From NCBI GenBank assembly GCA_937128505.1, contig CAKZMM010000070.1, forward strand, positions 1 to 33,041: a stretch of 33,041 bases of DNA. Reading direction: 5' to 3'. Origin of the DNA: an uncultured Thermogutta sp. Its GTDB lineage: Bacteria; Planctomycetota; Planctomycetia; Pirellulales; Thermoguttaceae. Each line of letters opens with the position of its first letter. Within the stretch, counting starts at the first letter, position 1. Below the pieces are notes generated by a model. The model saw only the letters and a program-made list of their open reading frames with translations, was not told the DNA's origin and made no database searches. The position numbers and the translations under genes are program-made. This document shows positions 15,005 to 24,104 of this stretch, one piece after another.

Positions 15005-17092
15005 ATGACCTCAACCGCTGGAAGGAAGTTCACGCTTTTACGCGTTGCGAGGGGAATGGTTTTGGCACTCGCGGTTTTAACCTTCGCCTTATGGGGAAGT
15101 GCGGAAGCTATCTCACTTGCCGGCGATACACCGCTAGCGGTGTGGGCCATCGATCCACACATTAAGGTCTTCCGCGATACTCCGTCGCCCGAGACCCTCA
15201 CAGAGGCCGACACGGTCATTCGCCTTCGCGCTGCGAGAAACGAATATGAATGTGCCCAAATTGTTTTGCGCCCCGAAATAGATCTCGGCGGGGTGACGCT
15301 GGAGTGGAGCCCGCTTGTTCATCAAAGCGGTGATTTCGTGATCCCAGAGGATTCTCTGCTATGGAATTTTGTAGGCTACATCCCCCTGGAAAAAAACACA
15401 CCTGCTTCGGAGGCGATCATTATTCGAAAAGCCCCGTGTGAGGTCCCCGATCCCCTCCTTGAGATTAGAACGCTTGATCTGCCCGCCAATCAAAGCCAAC
15501 CAGTGTGGCTGACGATCTTTGTTCCCCGTGAAGCCCCGGCCGGAGAATACCGCGGCTCCATTACCGTTTTGGCAACGCCTAAAGCGACCGAGACAACTGC
15601 GGAGGGTAGCGTCGCCGCTAACCCCTTACCGGATGAATTCGGAGGAACAACCACGGTGCGAACCACCCTGCAAGTGCAGCTTGTGGTGGACCATTTTATT
15701 TTGCCGGATGGACGGCACTTGTGGGTAACCAATTGGTTTAATCTCGAGAATATTGCTCGGGCTCATCAAGTGGAGATTTGGTCGGAGGGCTTTTGGGAGA
15801 TTTTGGCCCGATACGCCGCCAACATGGCAGCCCATCGGCAGAACGTGGTCCTTACCCCTTGGTCCCTTGTAGCGGTGAGCCGCGAGGAGGATGGTACCTT
15901 TAGCTTCGACTTCAGCCGTTTTGACCGGTATGTGGAACTATTCGAAAGGGCGGGGGTGGCTGATCGGATAGAAATCTCCCACATCGGAGGAGGCGAGAAA
16001 GGCTGGGGAACTCCCATCGTGCTTTATAAGGTCCGTGCCTACGACAAGGCGAAAAATCAGTGGATTACTTGGGACGGCGAGATCGGGCTGCCCCCCTTAC
16101 TGAAAGCGTTGGAACAACACCTGGAACAGCGTGGCTGGCTTGCCAAAAGCATGATTCATGTGGCCGATGAGCCAATCCTCAGCAATCTGGATTCGTGGCG
16201 TCGTGTCTCGGATTTCGTGGCGCAGGCTGCCCCGCGACTGCGAAGGATCGAGGCGATCGAGACGATTGATCTTTGCGGGGCTTTAGAGGTTTGGGTACCC
16301 CAGCTCTCACATTTCGAGCGATGGCGAGAAGCATACGAAGCCCGGCGTTCATGCGGCGAATTCTGGTACTATATCTGCGTAAATCCGCACGGAAATCTGT
16401 ATCCAAACCGGTTCTTGGATTATCCTCTCAGTCGCGTTCGTGTGTTGCACTGGGTCAATTTCGCCGAAGACCTGGTGGGGTACTTGCACTGGGGCTGGAA
16501 CTTTTGGGGAAAAGATCCCTTCGGTGTTCCAACCGATCGTCTTCCCCCGGGCGATACCCACGTGATTTACCCGGGAAGCCAGGGGCCGTTGAATTCCATC
16601 CGCTGGGAGATTCAGCGCGAGAGCCTCGAAGACTTCGAATATCTCCATCTGCTTTGTCAAGAGACTAATGAGCTGAAGGCGCGATTGGGTCCATCAGCAG
16701 CTTGGCTCGATCCGAGACGTCGGGCCTGCGAATTATGCCGGCAAGTGGTGCCATCGATCATCGCGACCGAATTGGATCCGCGGCGGATTATGGAGATCCG
16801 CCAGCGTGTTGCGGAAGAAATCGTTGCACTGGAGCAACCCCCATTGCTGCTTGTACAAACGGAGCCGGCCGAGGGCAAACCCCTCGCTTACGGCCCGATT
16901 GTTGTGGAAGTGTTCGGTATCACCGAACCGGGGACGCAACTCCGCGTCAACGGCAGAAATGTTGAGATTCGCTCAGACGGCACCTTCACAGCGCGAGCCT
17001 GGCCTCAAGGTTCTCCGCCAGTAGTCAAGATTGAAGCTGAAAAAGATGGGCACAAAAAACTCACCATTCGCGAGTTTCAGATCCTGCGCTGA
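15005..17092 (+). CDS. Secreted glycoside hydrolase 123-like (DUF4091) protein
   Basis: A 695-aa exported protein. It begins with a basic N-terminus and a hydrophobic signal (MVLALAVLTFALWGSAEA), cleaved probably after an Ala near residue 35. The N-terminal half is a beta-rich domain. The central TIM-barrel part has the Asp-Glu pair HVADEP (D388, E389) at the place of the GH123 catalytic pair used in substrate-assisted hydrolysis of N-acetylgalactosaminides, and the DUF4091 signatures LHWGWNFWGKDPF and IRWEIQRESLEDFEYL follow. The C-terminal 80 or so residues look like an Ig-like/cadherin-like beta domain. The substrate is uncertain, because many DUF4091 proteins are uncharacterised. The start at 15005 is supported by AGGAGG at 14992-14997, 7 bases upstream; an ATG at 14876 would put an odd 43-residue extension before the signal peptide. 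Confidence 0.88.
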   Translation: MTSTAGRKFTLLRVARGMVLALAVLTFALWGSAEAISLAGDTPLAVWAIDPHIKVFRDTPSPETLTEADTVIRLRAARNEYECAQIVLRPEIDLGGVTLEWSPLVHQSGDFVIPEDSLLWNFVGYIPLEKNTPASEAIIIRKAPCEVPDPLLEIRTLDLPANQSQPVWLTIFVPREAPAGEYRGSITVLATPKATETTAEGSVAANPLPDEFGGTTTVRTTLQVQLVVDHFILPDGRHLWVTNWFNLENIARAHQVEIWSEGFWEILARYAANMAAHRQNVVLTPWSLVAVSREEDGTFSFDFSRFDRYVELFERAGVADRIEISHIGGGEKGWGTPIVLYKVRAYDKAKNQWITWDGEIGLPPLLKALEQHLEQRGWLAKSMIHVADEPILSNLDSWRRVSDFVAQAAPRLRRIEAIETIDLCGALEVWVPQLSHFERWREAYEARRSCGEFWYYICVNPHGNLYPNRFLDYPLSRVRVLHWVNFAEDLVGYLHWGWNFWGKDPFGVPTDRLPPGDTHVIYPGSQGPLNSIRWEIQRESLEDFEYLHLLCQETNELKARLGPSAAWLDPRRRACELCRQVVPSIIATELDPRRIMEIRQRVAEEIVALEQPPLLLVQTEPAEGKPLAYGPIVVEVFGITEPGTQLRVNGRNVEIRSDGTFTARAWPQGSPPVVKIEAEKDGHKKLTIREFQILR

Positions 17093-17246
17093 TTATGCCT
17101 CAAGGAGGATCGGCATTCGCCCGGCGATAAACCGGCCGTAATCCCTAGAAATTTGCGGTGCGTACGCCAGCAGCCAAAGCTCAAATGCCCGGGGGATTAG
17201 TAGAGTCGATTGAAGCTACCCAAAGAACGCCTTGATCCTGGAACTT

Positions 17247-17537
17247 TCATCCTTTCGTCGGCGAGGTTGCCCCGGATTTTTGGGAAACGATTCGCTCCGC
17301 CAAACGCGATTTGAGCCGGGCAGCCTTGTTTTTATGGATGACGCCCTTTGCCGCTGCTTGATCGATTTTTTTCACGGCGAGCCGGAATTCGCTATCCACC
17401 AGCGACATATCGCCACTTTGACGGGCCTTCAGAACCCGCCTGCAATGTGTCTTGACCATCTGTTTGACGGCACGATTTCGGTCTTGACGCTTCTTGTTCT
17501 GACGTAAACGTTTGGCAGCGCTTCGCGTCTGTGGCAT
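17247..17537 (-). CDS. rpsT: Ribosomal protein bS20
   Basis: Small-subunit protein bS20, a three-helix bundle that binds 16S rRNA. The 96-residue length, basic N-terminus (MPQTRSAAKRLRQNKKRQ) and the conserved helix around AVKKIDQAAAKGVIHKNKAARLK are diagnostic. bS20 usually starts MA/MPN and has a Ser/Thr-Ala-Xaa-Lys-Arg core, as seen here. It is encoded alone on the minus strand. The region upstream (17563-17636) is strongly purine-rich on the coding strand and may form an unstructured 5' leader. No clear Shine-Dalgarno sits at the normal distance. Confidence 0.97.
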   Translation of the reverse strand: MPQTRSAAKRLRQNKKRQDRNRAVKQMVKTHCRRVLKARQSGDMSLVDSEFRLAVKKIDQAAAKGVIHKNKAARLKSRLAERIVSQKSGATSPTKG

Positions 17538-18315
17538 ATTCCGATATACCCCTCAACTCGTTTACTGAAATTTTTTCCTTGTTCTACTTCAATTCTTCCC
17601 TTTTTCTTTCACTTTCGTTCTCTTTAGTCTTCCCTCAGTGAACTTCAGGAGTACGCGCTAAATTCAGTAAATTTACTAGAATTCCCCAGGCTCACTAAAC
17701 TTGCTATCTATTCGGAGTTTATTCGGATGTTTTCGGTTATTCTTCCGACTGCTTCATTTTATTAGGAGGTGGCGTCAAGCCGACTCCGCAACCCCTGAAG
17801 GAAAAATGAGGGCTCAACTTTCGTCCCGCTTACGCGGAGCATTTTAGATTAATCGGGCCACCGATCAAAGATCCTCAAATCTGAGAAAACCAGTCAAATC
17901 GTCATATTGTCTACAAATCTGGTTACGTTCTCGTTTCCCTGGCTTGTGAGAAAGTCTTTTCGCATCGCTTTAGGCCGGCATCTCGGACCAATTCCAACGC
18001 AACAGGACCGCAAAACTTGCCGTAGTGCGTGATGCAATCGGCTCTTGCGGCCAAGTGAGTCCCGCTGGTTCATCCACGACTCGCAAAGCCGTTCCATATC
18101 CCGGAACGAACCCCGCTCGTGCAAAACGAACTCAAGCCGGACATCACGAACCGGTTTTTGCGATTGCCGCTTGTTCAAGAGTTGGTTATAGCTCAGTTCC
18201 AAGATCCGTCCAAGGGTTTCGCTCAACTGCGAGCACCCTGAAGTGTGAAACTTTTTTACTCTGAGCCATCCGCGGATTTTGTCAAGGGCAACCCGGCTTT
18301 AAAGGGCGATTCACG
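17538..18315. other. A/T-richer spacer between rpsT and the glycosyltransferase
   Basis: No convincing gene. From 17563 to 17636 the plus strand is almost all T and C, which is a polypurine tract in the rpsT leader. The following 17640-17760 is A/T-rich and is a likely promoter zone for rpsT. A minus-strand frame at 17894-18226 is basic and featureless and was not accepted. Confidence 0.5.
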
Positions 18316-19488
18316 ATGCCGTCCGGTAAGGATTTGGGCATTTCGGTCATCGTGCCGGTATTCAACGAGCGCGAGAATGTCAGCATTTTGGCAGATCGGC
18401 TTGTGCAAGTTCTCGCTGGTATTGGGGATAATTGGGAAATTATTTTTGTCGATGACGGCTCGACCGACGGAACATTGGACGTCTTGGCGTCGCTTGCCAC
18501 TTCTGATTCTCGCCTAAAAATCATCCAATTTCGCCGCAATTTTGGTCAAACCGCCGCGCTATGGGCAGGCATTCTCGCTTCTACAAAAGGTTATTTGGTG
18601 ACTTTGGATGGTGATCTTCAAAATGATCCCGCCGATATACCCAAGCTCATTAATAAACTTGATGATGGATATGATATCGTCCACGGTTGGAGGAAGGAGA
18701 GAAACGATCCGTTTCTGTCGCGTCGCTTGCCGTCGTTAATCGCGAATTGGCTGATTCGCAAAATCTGTGGGGAAACGGTGCACGACTTGGGTTGCAGCCT
18801 CCGAGCCATGCGGCGTGAGATTGCCCTGGAGCTAGAGCTTTACGGAGAAATGCATCGATTTTTGCCAATTCTGGCTCACTGGCGCGGCGCAAAGGCTGCG
18901 GAAGTGGTGGTGAGACATTTCCCTCGACGTTTCGGCCGAAGCAAGTACGGGCTGGACCGCACTATTCGAGTCCTTTTGGATCTGCTTACCGTCAAATTTA
19001 TTCTCGATTATTTTCCAAGTCCGATGAAGCTTTTTGGCCTCGCGGGCCTTGCTTGTGCGGCGGTCGGGATTGGCGCTGCAATTACCTCCGTGGGAATGAA
19101 ACTTTTCGGCGGAATGGACATGACGGGAACCCCCTTTCTACTGATTGCCGTTTTTTCGGTGATGGTGGGAATGCAGCTCCTCAGCCTGGGGCTATTGGGG
19201 GAGGTTTGCGTGCGGATCTATTATGCTGGGCAAGGAAGACAAAGCTTCGCAATCCGAACCCGTGTAAATTTCCAAGACGCTGCTTCGACCAATCTGGGGG
19301 AAGCCTTTTCAAGTGAAAAACCAGCCCGCGAAACACCTCGGATTCGGAGTGTATCCGCGGAAAGGACCTCGCACGATGAGCCACCACTGTCATCCGATAC
19401 AGAAGGCGACAGCTTATTTCCCGGCACCCCGCCAATCTGGATTGCGCTTTCTGAATCAGAATCCGCGGGCGAACGCCAGGCTGCTTGA
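18316..19488 (+). CDS. Membrane GT2 glycosyltransferase (polyprenyl-phosphate sugar transferase-like)
   Basis: A family 2 glycosyltransferase of the DPM1/GtrB/ArnC type, which moves a sugar from a nucleotide donor onto polyprenyl phosphate at the inner membrane. The GT-A domain shows VIVPVFNERE (11-20), DDGSTDG (D46, D47) and the metal-binding LDGDLQNDP (D98, D100). A basic RFGRSKYG segment precedes the membrane part. Two transmembrane helices follow (around GLAGLACAAVGIGAAI and LLIAVFSVMVGMQLLSLGLL), as in GtrB-like enzymes. The last 80 or so residues are rich in Ser, Glu, Pro and Arg, lack a fold signature and look like a disordered cytoplasmic tail that is longer than usual. The start ATG has only a weak purine-rich leader (AAGGGCGA). 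The gene stands alone, so the acceptor pathway is unknown. Confidence 0.9.
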   Translation: MPSGKDLGISVIVPVFNERENVSILADRLVQVLAGIGDNWEIIFVDDGSTDGTLDVLASLATSDSRLKIIQFRRNFGQTAALWAGILASTKGYLVTLDGDLQNDPADIPKLINKLDDGYDIVHGWRKERNDPFLSRRLPSLIANWLIRKICGETVHDLGCSLRAMRREIALELELYGEMHRFLPILAHWRGAKAAEVVVRHFPRRFGRSKYGLDRTIRVLLDLLTVKFILDYFPSPMKLFGLAGLACAAVGIGAAITSVGMKLFGGMDMTGTPFLLIAVFSVMVGMQLLSLGLLGEVCVRIYYAGQGRQSFAIRTRVNFQDAASTNLGEAFSSEKPARETPRIRSVSAERTSHDEPPLSSDTEGDSLFPGTPPIWIALSESESAGERQAA

Positions 19489-20014
19489 ACTTCCAAAACC
19501 CCGGGGGGACAGATCAGCTAAGGCAACAGAAACTCCCCTCGGAAGTGGCACCGATCCCATCGTTTATCGCGAGCCACGGAGCGAAGTGGCTGCGGGAATA
19601 ATGCCTATACTCCTCGGATAACCTCGCAGAATCATGGAGAGTACGCACATTCGATGGTAGTTGATTCAGAAGGCTTCGGCCAAGCCCGAGAACGGAGTCG
19701 CTCTTGCCGTAATTGCAAGCGGATGAGCCGATCAGTATAAAGCTTCTTGAGCAAGAGGTGTACGACTCGCCACCACCCCCAACAAGCTCCGATTAAGTTC
19801 CGAGGTCGCCACTGCAACCCACCCGGTGGTGAGTTCCCCGGTGCTACTTACAGAGTGACACCCGCGGTCTACTAAAATAGCCAGAGGGCGGTGGCGACCA
19901 CGACTCGGCCTCTGGATCGTAGTCAACCAACCGCCCCCCAAGCCAGGCAGCAAACCCACTAGGAGGTGGTCCCAAAGGTTATAAGCCTGTAAACAGCCAA
20001 ACCAACTGGCTCGT
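19489..20014. other. Spacer between convergent glycosyltransferase and sodA genes
   Basis: About 525 bases with only short overlapping frames of poor composition. Both flanking genes point into this spacer, so it should hold two terminators. Only a weak hairpin next to the sodA stop was found. Confidence 0.5.
19995..20011 (-). terminator. Weak hairpin just after sodA
   Basis: AGCCA and TGGCT form a 5-base stem with a 7-base loop, three bases past the sodA stop codon. On the minus strand a short G-TTT stretch follows. It is too short to be certain. Confidence 0.3.
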
Positions 20015-20650
20015 TTAGCTTTTCGCTTTGCCCACTAATTTTGCCAAAGCTGCCTGATAACGGCGAGCTACCTCTTCCCAATTGATTACATTGTAAAACG
20101 CTTCGACGTATTCGTTACGCCGGTTTTGATACTTCAGATAGTAAGCGTGCTCCCAAACATCGATCCCTAAGATGGGGATGTGGCCGATCATAAGCGGGCT
20201 ATCCTGATTGGGCGTATCCTCCACCAAAAGCTTCCCATCTGCCGAGACGCTCAGCCACGCCCAACCGCTGCCAAACCGTCCCATAGCCGCCTGGGTAAAC
20301 GCCGTCCTAAATGCGGCAAAACCGCCCAAATCCTGCTGGATGGCCCTGGCGAGATCTCCCTTCGGCTCGCCGCCGGCTTTTGGCGCCATGATCGTCCAAA
20401 ACAACGAGTGATTGGCGTGTCCGCCACCATGGTTGCGAACGATTGTCCGAATTTGCTCAGGCAGGAACTCAAGACGAGAAATCAACTCCTCGATGGGCAC
20501 GTCATCGTAACCCCGGCCCTCAATCGCCTTGTTGACGTTATTGATGTAAGCGGCGTGATGCTTCGTGTGGTGGATCTCCATGGTCCGGGCATCAATGTGG
20601 GGCTCCAGAGCGTCATAGGGGTAAGGAAGGGGGGGTAGAGTGTAGGCCAC
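20015..20650 (-). CDS. sodA: Superoxide dismutase, manganese type
   Basis: A Mn/Fe superoxide dismutase that converts superoxide to oxygen and peroxide. The four metal ligands are conserved: the first His of EIHHTKHH, the His of NHSLFW, and Asp and His of [10 protein letters not shown] (H27, H81, D164 and H168 from this start). GGGHANHS and the second-shell Gln in NQDSPLM are features of manganese rather than iron enzymes, though cambialistic use cannot be excluded. The 211-aa length is normal, and no signal peptide is seen, so it should be cytosolic. The GTG at 20650 gives the usual N-terminus AYTLPPLPY and lies 9 bases after GGAGG (20660-20664, minus strand). The in-frame TTG at 20656 is too close to it. 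Its presence indicates oxygen exposure alongside the oxygen-sensitive hydrogenase maturation genes. Confidence 0.96.
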   Translation of the reverse strand: MAYTLPPLPYPYDALEPHIDARTMEIHHTKHHAAYINNVNKAIEGRGYDDVPIEELISRLEFLPEQIRTIVRNHGGGHANHSLFWTIMAPKAGGEPKGDLARAIQQDLGGFAAFRTAFTQAAMGRFGSGWAWLSVSADGKLLVEDTPNQDSPLMIGHIPILGIDVWEHAYYLKYQNRRNEYVEAFYNVINWEEVARRYQAALAKLVGKAKS

Positions 20651-21847
20651 GATCAATCTCCTCCACTGGCTTGGGGTAAAAACGAGGTTAACGTTTAAGC
20701 AACTTTTAGGTCCTCTACGACCTTAACTAGGACGTTAGAAGCAACTTCCGAATCAAAATTCTCCAGTTTCCAAACTCCGCAAATGAACCAGAGAACTTGA
20801 ATGTCGAGGTTCACTAGTCGCATTTTGGAACATTTTGCCAGATCAATTTGTCTAAAGTATATCTGCGAAAACCCCGCCGGTCAAGAAGTGCTTTTCCTCC
20901 GAGCTCAAATTTTCTGCTGATGAGCCCTACGTGATTCTTGCTGATAAGCCTACGGGGTGATGGCTACATGTCAGCCTCAACTTTGGCGGTTTGAAAAGCC
21001 TGGTTCTGCCCCCTGAGGACAGAATAGCGACTTTAGGCCCTGAGACCTCACGCATCTTTCCGACCCCCGTTTGGGATCAGACCACCGGTAAAAAATTGAC
21101 AAAGGGGGCCTTGACCATTAATTTGGAGATAGCTACTGGGGCGAAGTGCGCTCATGAACTTCTGTAATCTTGCTTGATTGACATTTTCGGATTCTAATCA
21201 GCGAATTGGGTGTCCGGGTGTTCTTTCTGAAGTCCACTGGTCGTGTGGCTCACGAGGAAGATACTTTCCGGGGACCTGACAAACTTCGGCCGCGGGGAGA
21301 TTTGTAAGCGGGTTCGGGCGGGCTAAAGATAAAGATAGACCGCAGGCCTAGAAACTTCACTTTCTTGCGTCTTTCTGTGGCAATACTCCAGGAGTGGCCA
21401 ACCTAAGGTCAAGATTGAAAGGTTCTTGAGTCATCTGGGAAATATTGAAAGGTGATTGGCTATTGGAAATTCCAGGGTGACGCGAGTTTTCGACTCCGTA
21501 AGAGATTTGCCCGTGATTCGGGCGATTCCTACTGGCATGGTTGACCACTTCTTGCGTGAGAAAGGCGGCAAGTTTCACTTTTTATTTTTTATTTTCTTCT
21601 GAAGCTTTGACCCAATTTACTCTGAACCTTTGATCCTATTTGCTCTGAAATTTTGATCTCCTGATGTCCCGTCTAGGATTTGGCGAAAGCGCGAGCCCGA
21701 GCAAATTGCAAGCACAAGCCTTTGTGGTGGCAAGAAATAAGAACCAAGAACACAGGCTTTTAATAACGCGGCCCTGAGTACCCAAAGCGAATGGCTTATT
21801 GCAAATAAAGTGCAAATTACCGAGCGCGGATTTGGGGAGGAAATGCG
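20651..21847. other. 1.2-kb gene-free region upstream of the pilus locus
   Basis: No convincing gene on either strand. It should contain the sodA promoter at its left end and the first pilus promoter at its right. Notable sequences are a short direct repeat (TGCTGAT.AGCC..TACG, near 20918 and 20940), repeated CCCTGAG motifs near 21018-21045, and the 23-bp imperfect tandem repeat at 21605-21660. A minus-strand frame (21617-22030) overlaps the pilB start and was not accepted. Confidence 0.5.
21605..21660. repeat. Imperfect 23-bp tandem repeat upstream of pilB
   Basis: The unit CTTTGA.CC.ATTT.CTCTGAA occurs at 21605-21626 and 21628-21649, with 19 of 22 positions equal, and is followed by a partial copy (TTTTGATC). 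The sequence right after it, CTCCTGATGTCC (21658-21669), matches 11 of 12 bases of the repeat tract at the left edge of the window (41-52). Confidence 0.6.
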
Positions 21848-23569
21848 ATGGCGGTCAAAAAGAAGCGGGATTTCGCGGATATTTTGCTGGGCCAGGGGAT
21901 CGTCGGCCGGGAGCAGCTCGCTGAGGCCGAGCAGATGTCTAAGCATGCCGGCGTGACTCTTCAGGAAGCGCTCATCCGTCTCGGTTATGCCACCGGCGAG
22001 GAAATTGCCCGAGCTTTGGCCGAAGAACACGGACTGGAGTACGTCAATCTGCGTGAAATCGTCATTCCGCCCGGGGTGGTTGAATTGGTTCCGGAATCGG
22101 TCGCCAGGGAAAACGCCATCATGCCGATCGCGGAAGAAGATGGGGAGCTGAAGATCGCGGTCTGCGACCCGAATGACTACGAAACTTTCGAAAAGTTACG
22201 TTTCATCCTCAACCGGGGCATTCAGCCGGTGCTGGCGCCCCGCGAGTCGATCTTGGAAGCCATAAACCGTTACTACGGGCAAACTTACGTAGAAAGCGCG
22301 GACTCCATGCTTCAGGAGTTTACGGATACGGCAATCGACTTTACTGAGACGGATGACGGGTTTCGAGGAGCCGACGAAGTTATCGACGAATCAGCGGCTC
22401 CGATTGTTCGACTAGTGCACCTTTTGATTAGCGAGGCGGTGCAGCTTCGCGCCTCCGACATTCATATCGAGCCTTTTGAAGACCGCATTCGCATTCGGTA
22501 CCGGATTGACGGCCGGTTGATGGAACGGGATTCACCCCCACGCCGGCTTTTGGGAGCGATTTTATCGCGTATTAAGATTTTGGCTCGACTAGACATTGCG
22601 GAGCGTCGGCGCCCGCAGGACGGACGAATTAAAGTTACAGTTGGTGATAAAGAATTAGATCTTCGAGTCAGTGTCATCCCTACCAATCATGGCCAATCCG
22701 TGGTCATGAGAATTCTTGACAAAGACAACATTCGGGTCGGCCTGCGACAGTTGGGCTTTTCGGAGGAAGATTATCAGAGGTTTAGCTCTCTCATTAGGCG
22801 CCCTAATGGCATTATTCTGGTGACTGGGCCGACAGGTTCGGGGAAGACCACTTCACTTTATGCCGCTTTAAATGAGTTGAATACCCCGGATCGCAAAATC
22901 ATCACAGCGGAAGACCCTGTGGAGTATTACTTGCCTGGTGTTAATCAGGTGGAAATCCGGCACGAAATTGGTTTGGATTTTGCCCGCGTGATCCGTGCAA
23001 TGCTCCGACAGGCACCGAATGTGATCCTGGTGGGAGAGATGAGAGACTTGGAGACTGCACAAATGGGTATCCAAGCGTCTCTTACTGGACACCTGGTATT
23101 TAGTACGCTACATACGAACGATGCGCCAAGTTCTATTACACGCTTGATCGATATGGGCGTTCCTTCATATTTAGTGTCCAGTAGTATTATCGCCATTATG
23201 GCACAACGCCTTGTTCGGTTAGTTTGTGAAAAATGTAAGCAGTCTTACATGCCGCCGGAGTCCGTACTGACCGCGGCCGGAATTACGCCGGAAATGGCCA
23301 GAAAGGCAAATTTCGCCAAAGGTAAGGGTTGCGAAGCTTGCAACCGGACTGGGTATCGTGGAAGAACGGGGATTTTCGAATTGATGGTCATGTCGCCGAA
23401 GCTTCGGGACCTTGCTTTCAATGAGGCCCCAACCGCGGATATCCGTCGGCAGGCTGCTGAGGAAGGGATGAAGACATTGTTCCAAGATGGTCTCATGAAG
23501 GCGATGAAGGGCATGACCACAATGGAAGAGCTATTCCGTGTTGCCAAGCTCGAGGAAGCTGTGGTCTGA
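21848..23569 (+). CDS. pilB: PilB/GspE-type assembly ATPase, copy 1
   Basis: A hexameric cytoplasmic ATPase that drives pilus or pseudopilus extension. The N-terminal 150 or so residues hold GspE/MshEN-type domains (repeated LGQGI...EEIARALAEEHGL pattern). The motor domain has Walker A GPTGSGKT (327-334), an Asp box around EDPVEY, Walker B VILVGE (392-397) and the His box FSTLHTNDAPS. Four cysteines, C460, C463, C495 and C498 (CEKC and CEACNRTG), form the zinc site typical of extension ATPases and absent from PilT. The length (573 aa) equals that of the second copy at 25562. The start is firm: GGGGAGG lies at 21834-21840, 7 bases before ATG. It is the first gene of the pilus locus and is separated from pilT by about 535 bases. 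Confidence 0.95.
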   Translation: MAVKKKRDFADILLGQGIVGREQLAEAEQMSKHAGVTLQEALIRLGYATGEEIARALAEEHGLEYVNLREIVIPPGVVELVPESVARENAIMPIAEEDGELKIAVCDPNDYETFEKLRFILNRGIQPVLAPRESILEAINRYYGQTYVESADSMLQEFTDTAIDFTETDDGFRGADEVIDESAAPIVRLVHLLISEAVQLRASDIHIEPFEDRIRIRYRIDGRLMERDSPPRRLLGAILSRIKILARLDIAERRRPQDGRIKVTVGDKELDLRVSVIPTNHGQSVVMRILDKDNIRVGLRQLGFSEEDYQRFSSLIRRPNGIILVTGPTGSGKTTSLYAALNELNTPDRKIITAEDPVEYYLPGVNQVEIRHEIGLDFARVIRAMLRQAPNVILVGEMRDLETAQMGIQASLTGHLVFSTLHTNDAPSSITRLIDMGVPSYLVSSSIIAIMAQRLVRLVCEKCKQSYMPPESVLTAAGITPEMARKANFAKGKGCEACNRTGYRGRTGIFELMVMSPKLRDLAFNEAPTADIRRQAAEEGMKTLFQDGLMKAMKGMTTMEELFRVAKLEEAVV

Positions 23570-24104
23570 GGCGTTTTGTAACGGAGGGAAAAAACCCTTT
23601 CCTTTCAGTATGCCAGTGTTAAATCGATTTAGATTTATTGGCGGGGTCTATGGCACTGGTGCCGGGGCGAATTTGATTTGCTTGGGTTTGATTTGCTTGG
23701 GCAATGGGGGTGATGCCAAGAAAGTTTCGCAAACATTCAAAACGGTAAGCGGTGTATTGGTGATACACGGCAAGCACCGCATTTCTGAAACTATGAATTA
23801 AGCGGGGGGCGGCAGCGTTGCCGGAGGCTAATCCGAGTAAGGTCTCCCCTAAAACGGTACCGAGCGAATATCGGACAAACTAATTAAGGTTAGTGTCGGA
23901 GGCCGCCTTGGGGCGGACCGGATGCATCTCCAAATTTGGGAAATTGGTGACGCAAATCTTTGGTGACGGGAAATTTTAAATCGTTAATGGGCGTCTAATT
24001 TGAACGAAATTCGAGCTTGTTTGGGACTTAGATCGGAAAGTTGGAAACTTCATGTCGCGCACTGGTAGAGGGGCCGCTGAGATTTAGAGGTACGGAGGCG
24101 GACT
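23570..24104. other. Spacer between pilB copy 1 and pilT
   Basis: A 63-codon frame (23610-23801) reads MPVLNRFRF... with a Gly/Leu/Cys-rich middle created by a 15-bp tandem duplication. It has no ribosome-binding site at a proper distance and was not accepted as a gene. The rest shows nothing recognisable until GGAGG just before pilT. Confidence 0.5.
23672..23701. repeat. Perfect 15-bp tandem duplication
   Basis: TTTGATTTGCTTGGG is repeated exactly twice without a gap (23672-23686 and 23687-23701). The unit is a multiple of three bases, so it keeps frame in the small open frame that spans it. Confidence 0.85.

Noticed and set aside
20651-20900. Manganese riboswitch upstream of sodA
   Set aside because: The leader was read on the minus strand, but the conserved yybP-ykoY core was not found; only a short AGGTC/GACCT stem is present.
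21090-21130. Promoter at TTGACA near 21098
   Set aside because: The only -10 candidate (ATTAAT) is 15 bases away, and no gene or transcript unit follows closely.
21617-22030. 137-codon minus-strand frame over the pilB start
   Set aside because: About half is antisense to the conserved pilB N-terminus, and the rest lies in the repeat tract.
23610-23801. Small 63-residue protein between pilB and pilT
   Set aside because: No ribosome-binding site lies at a usable distance, and its Gly/Leu/Cys-rich middle is produced by a tandem duplication.
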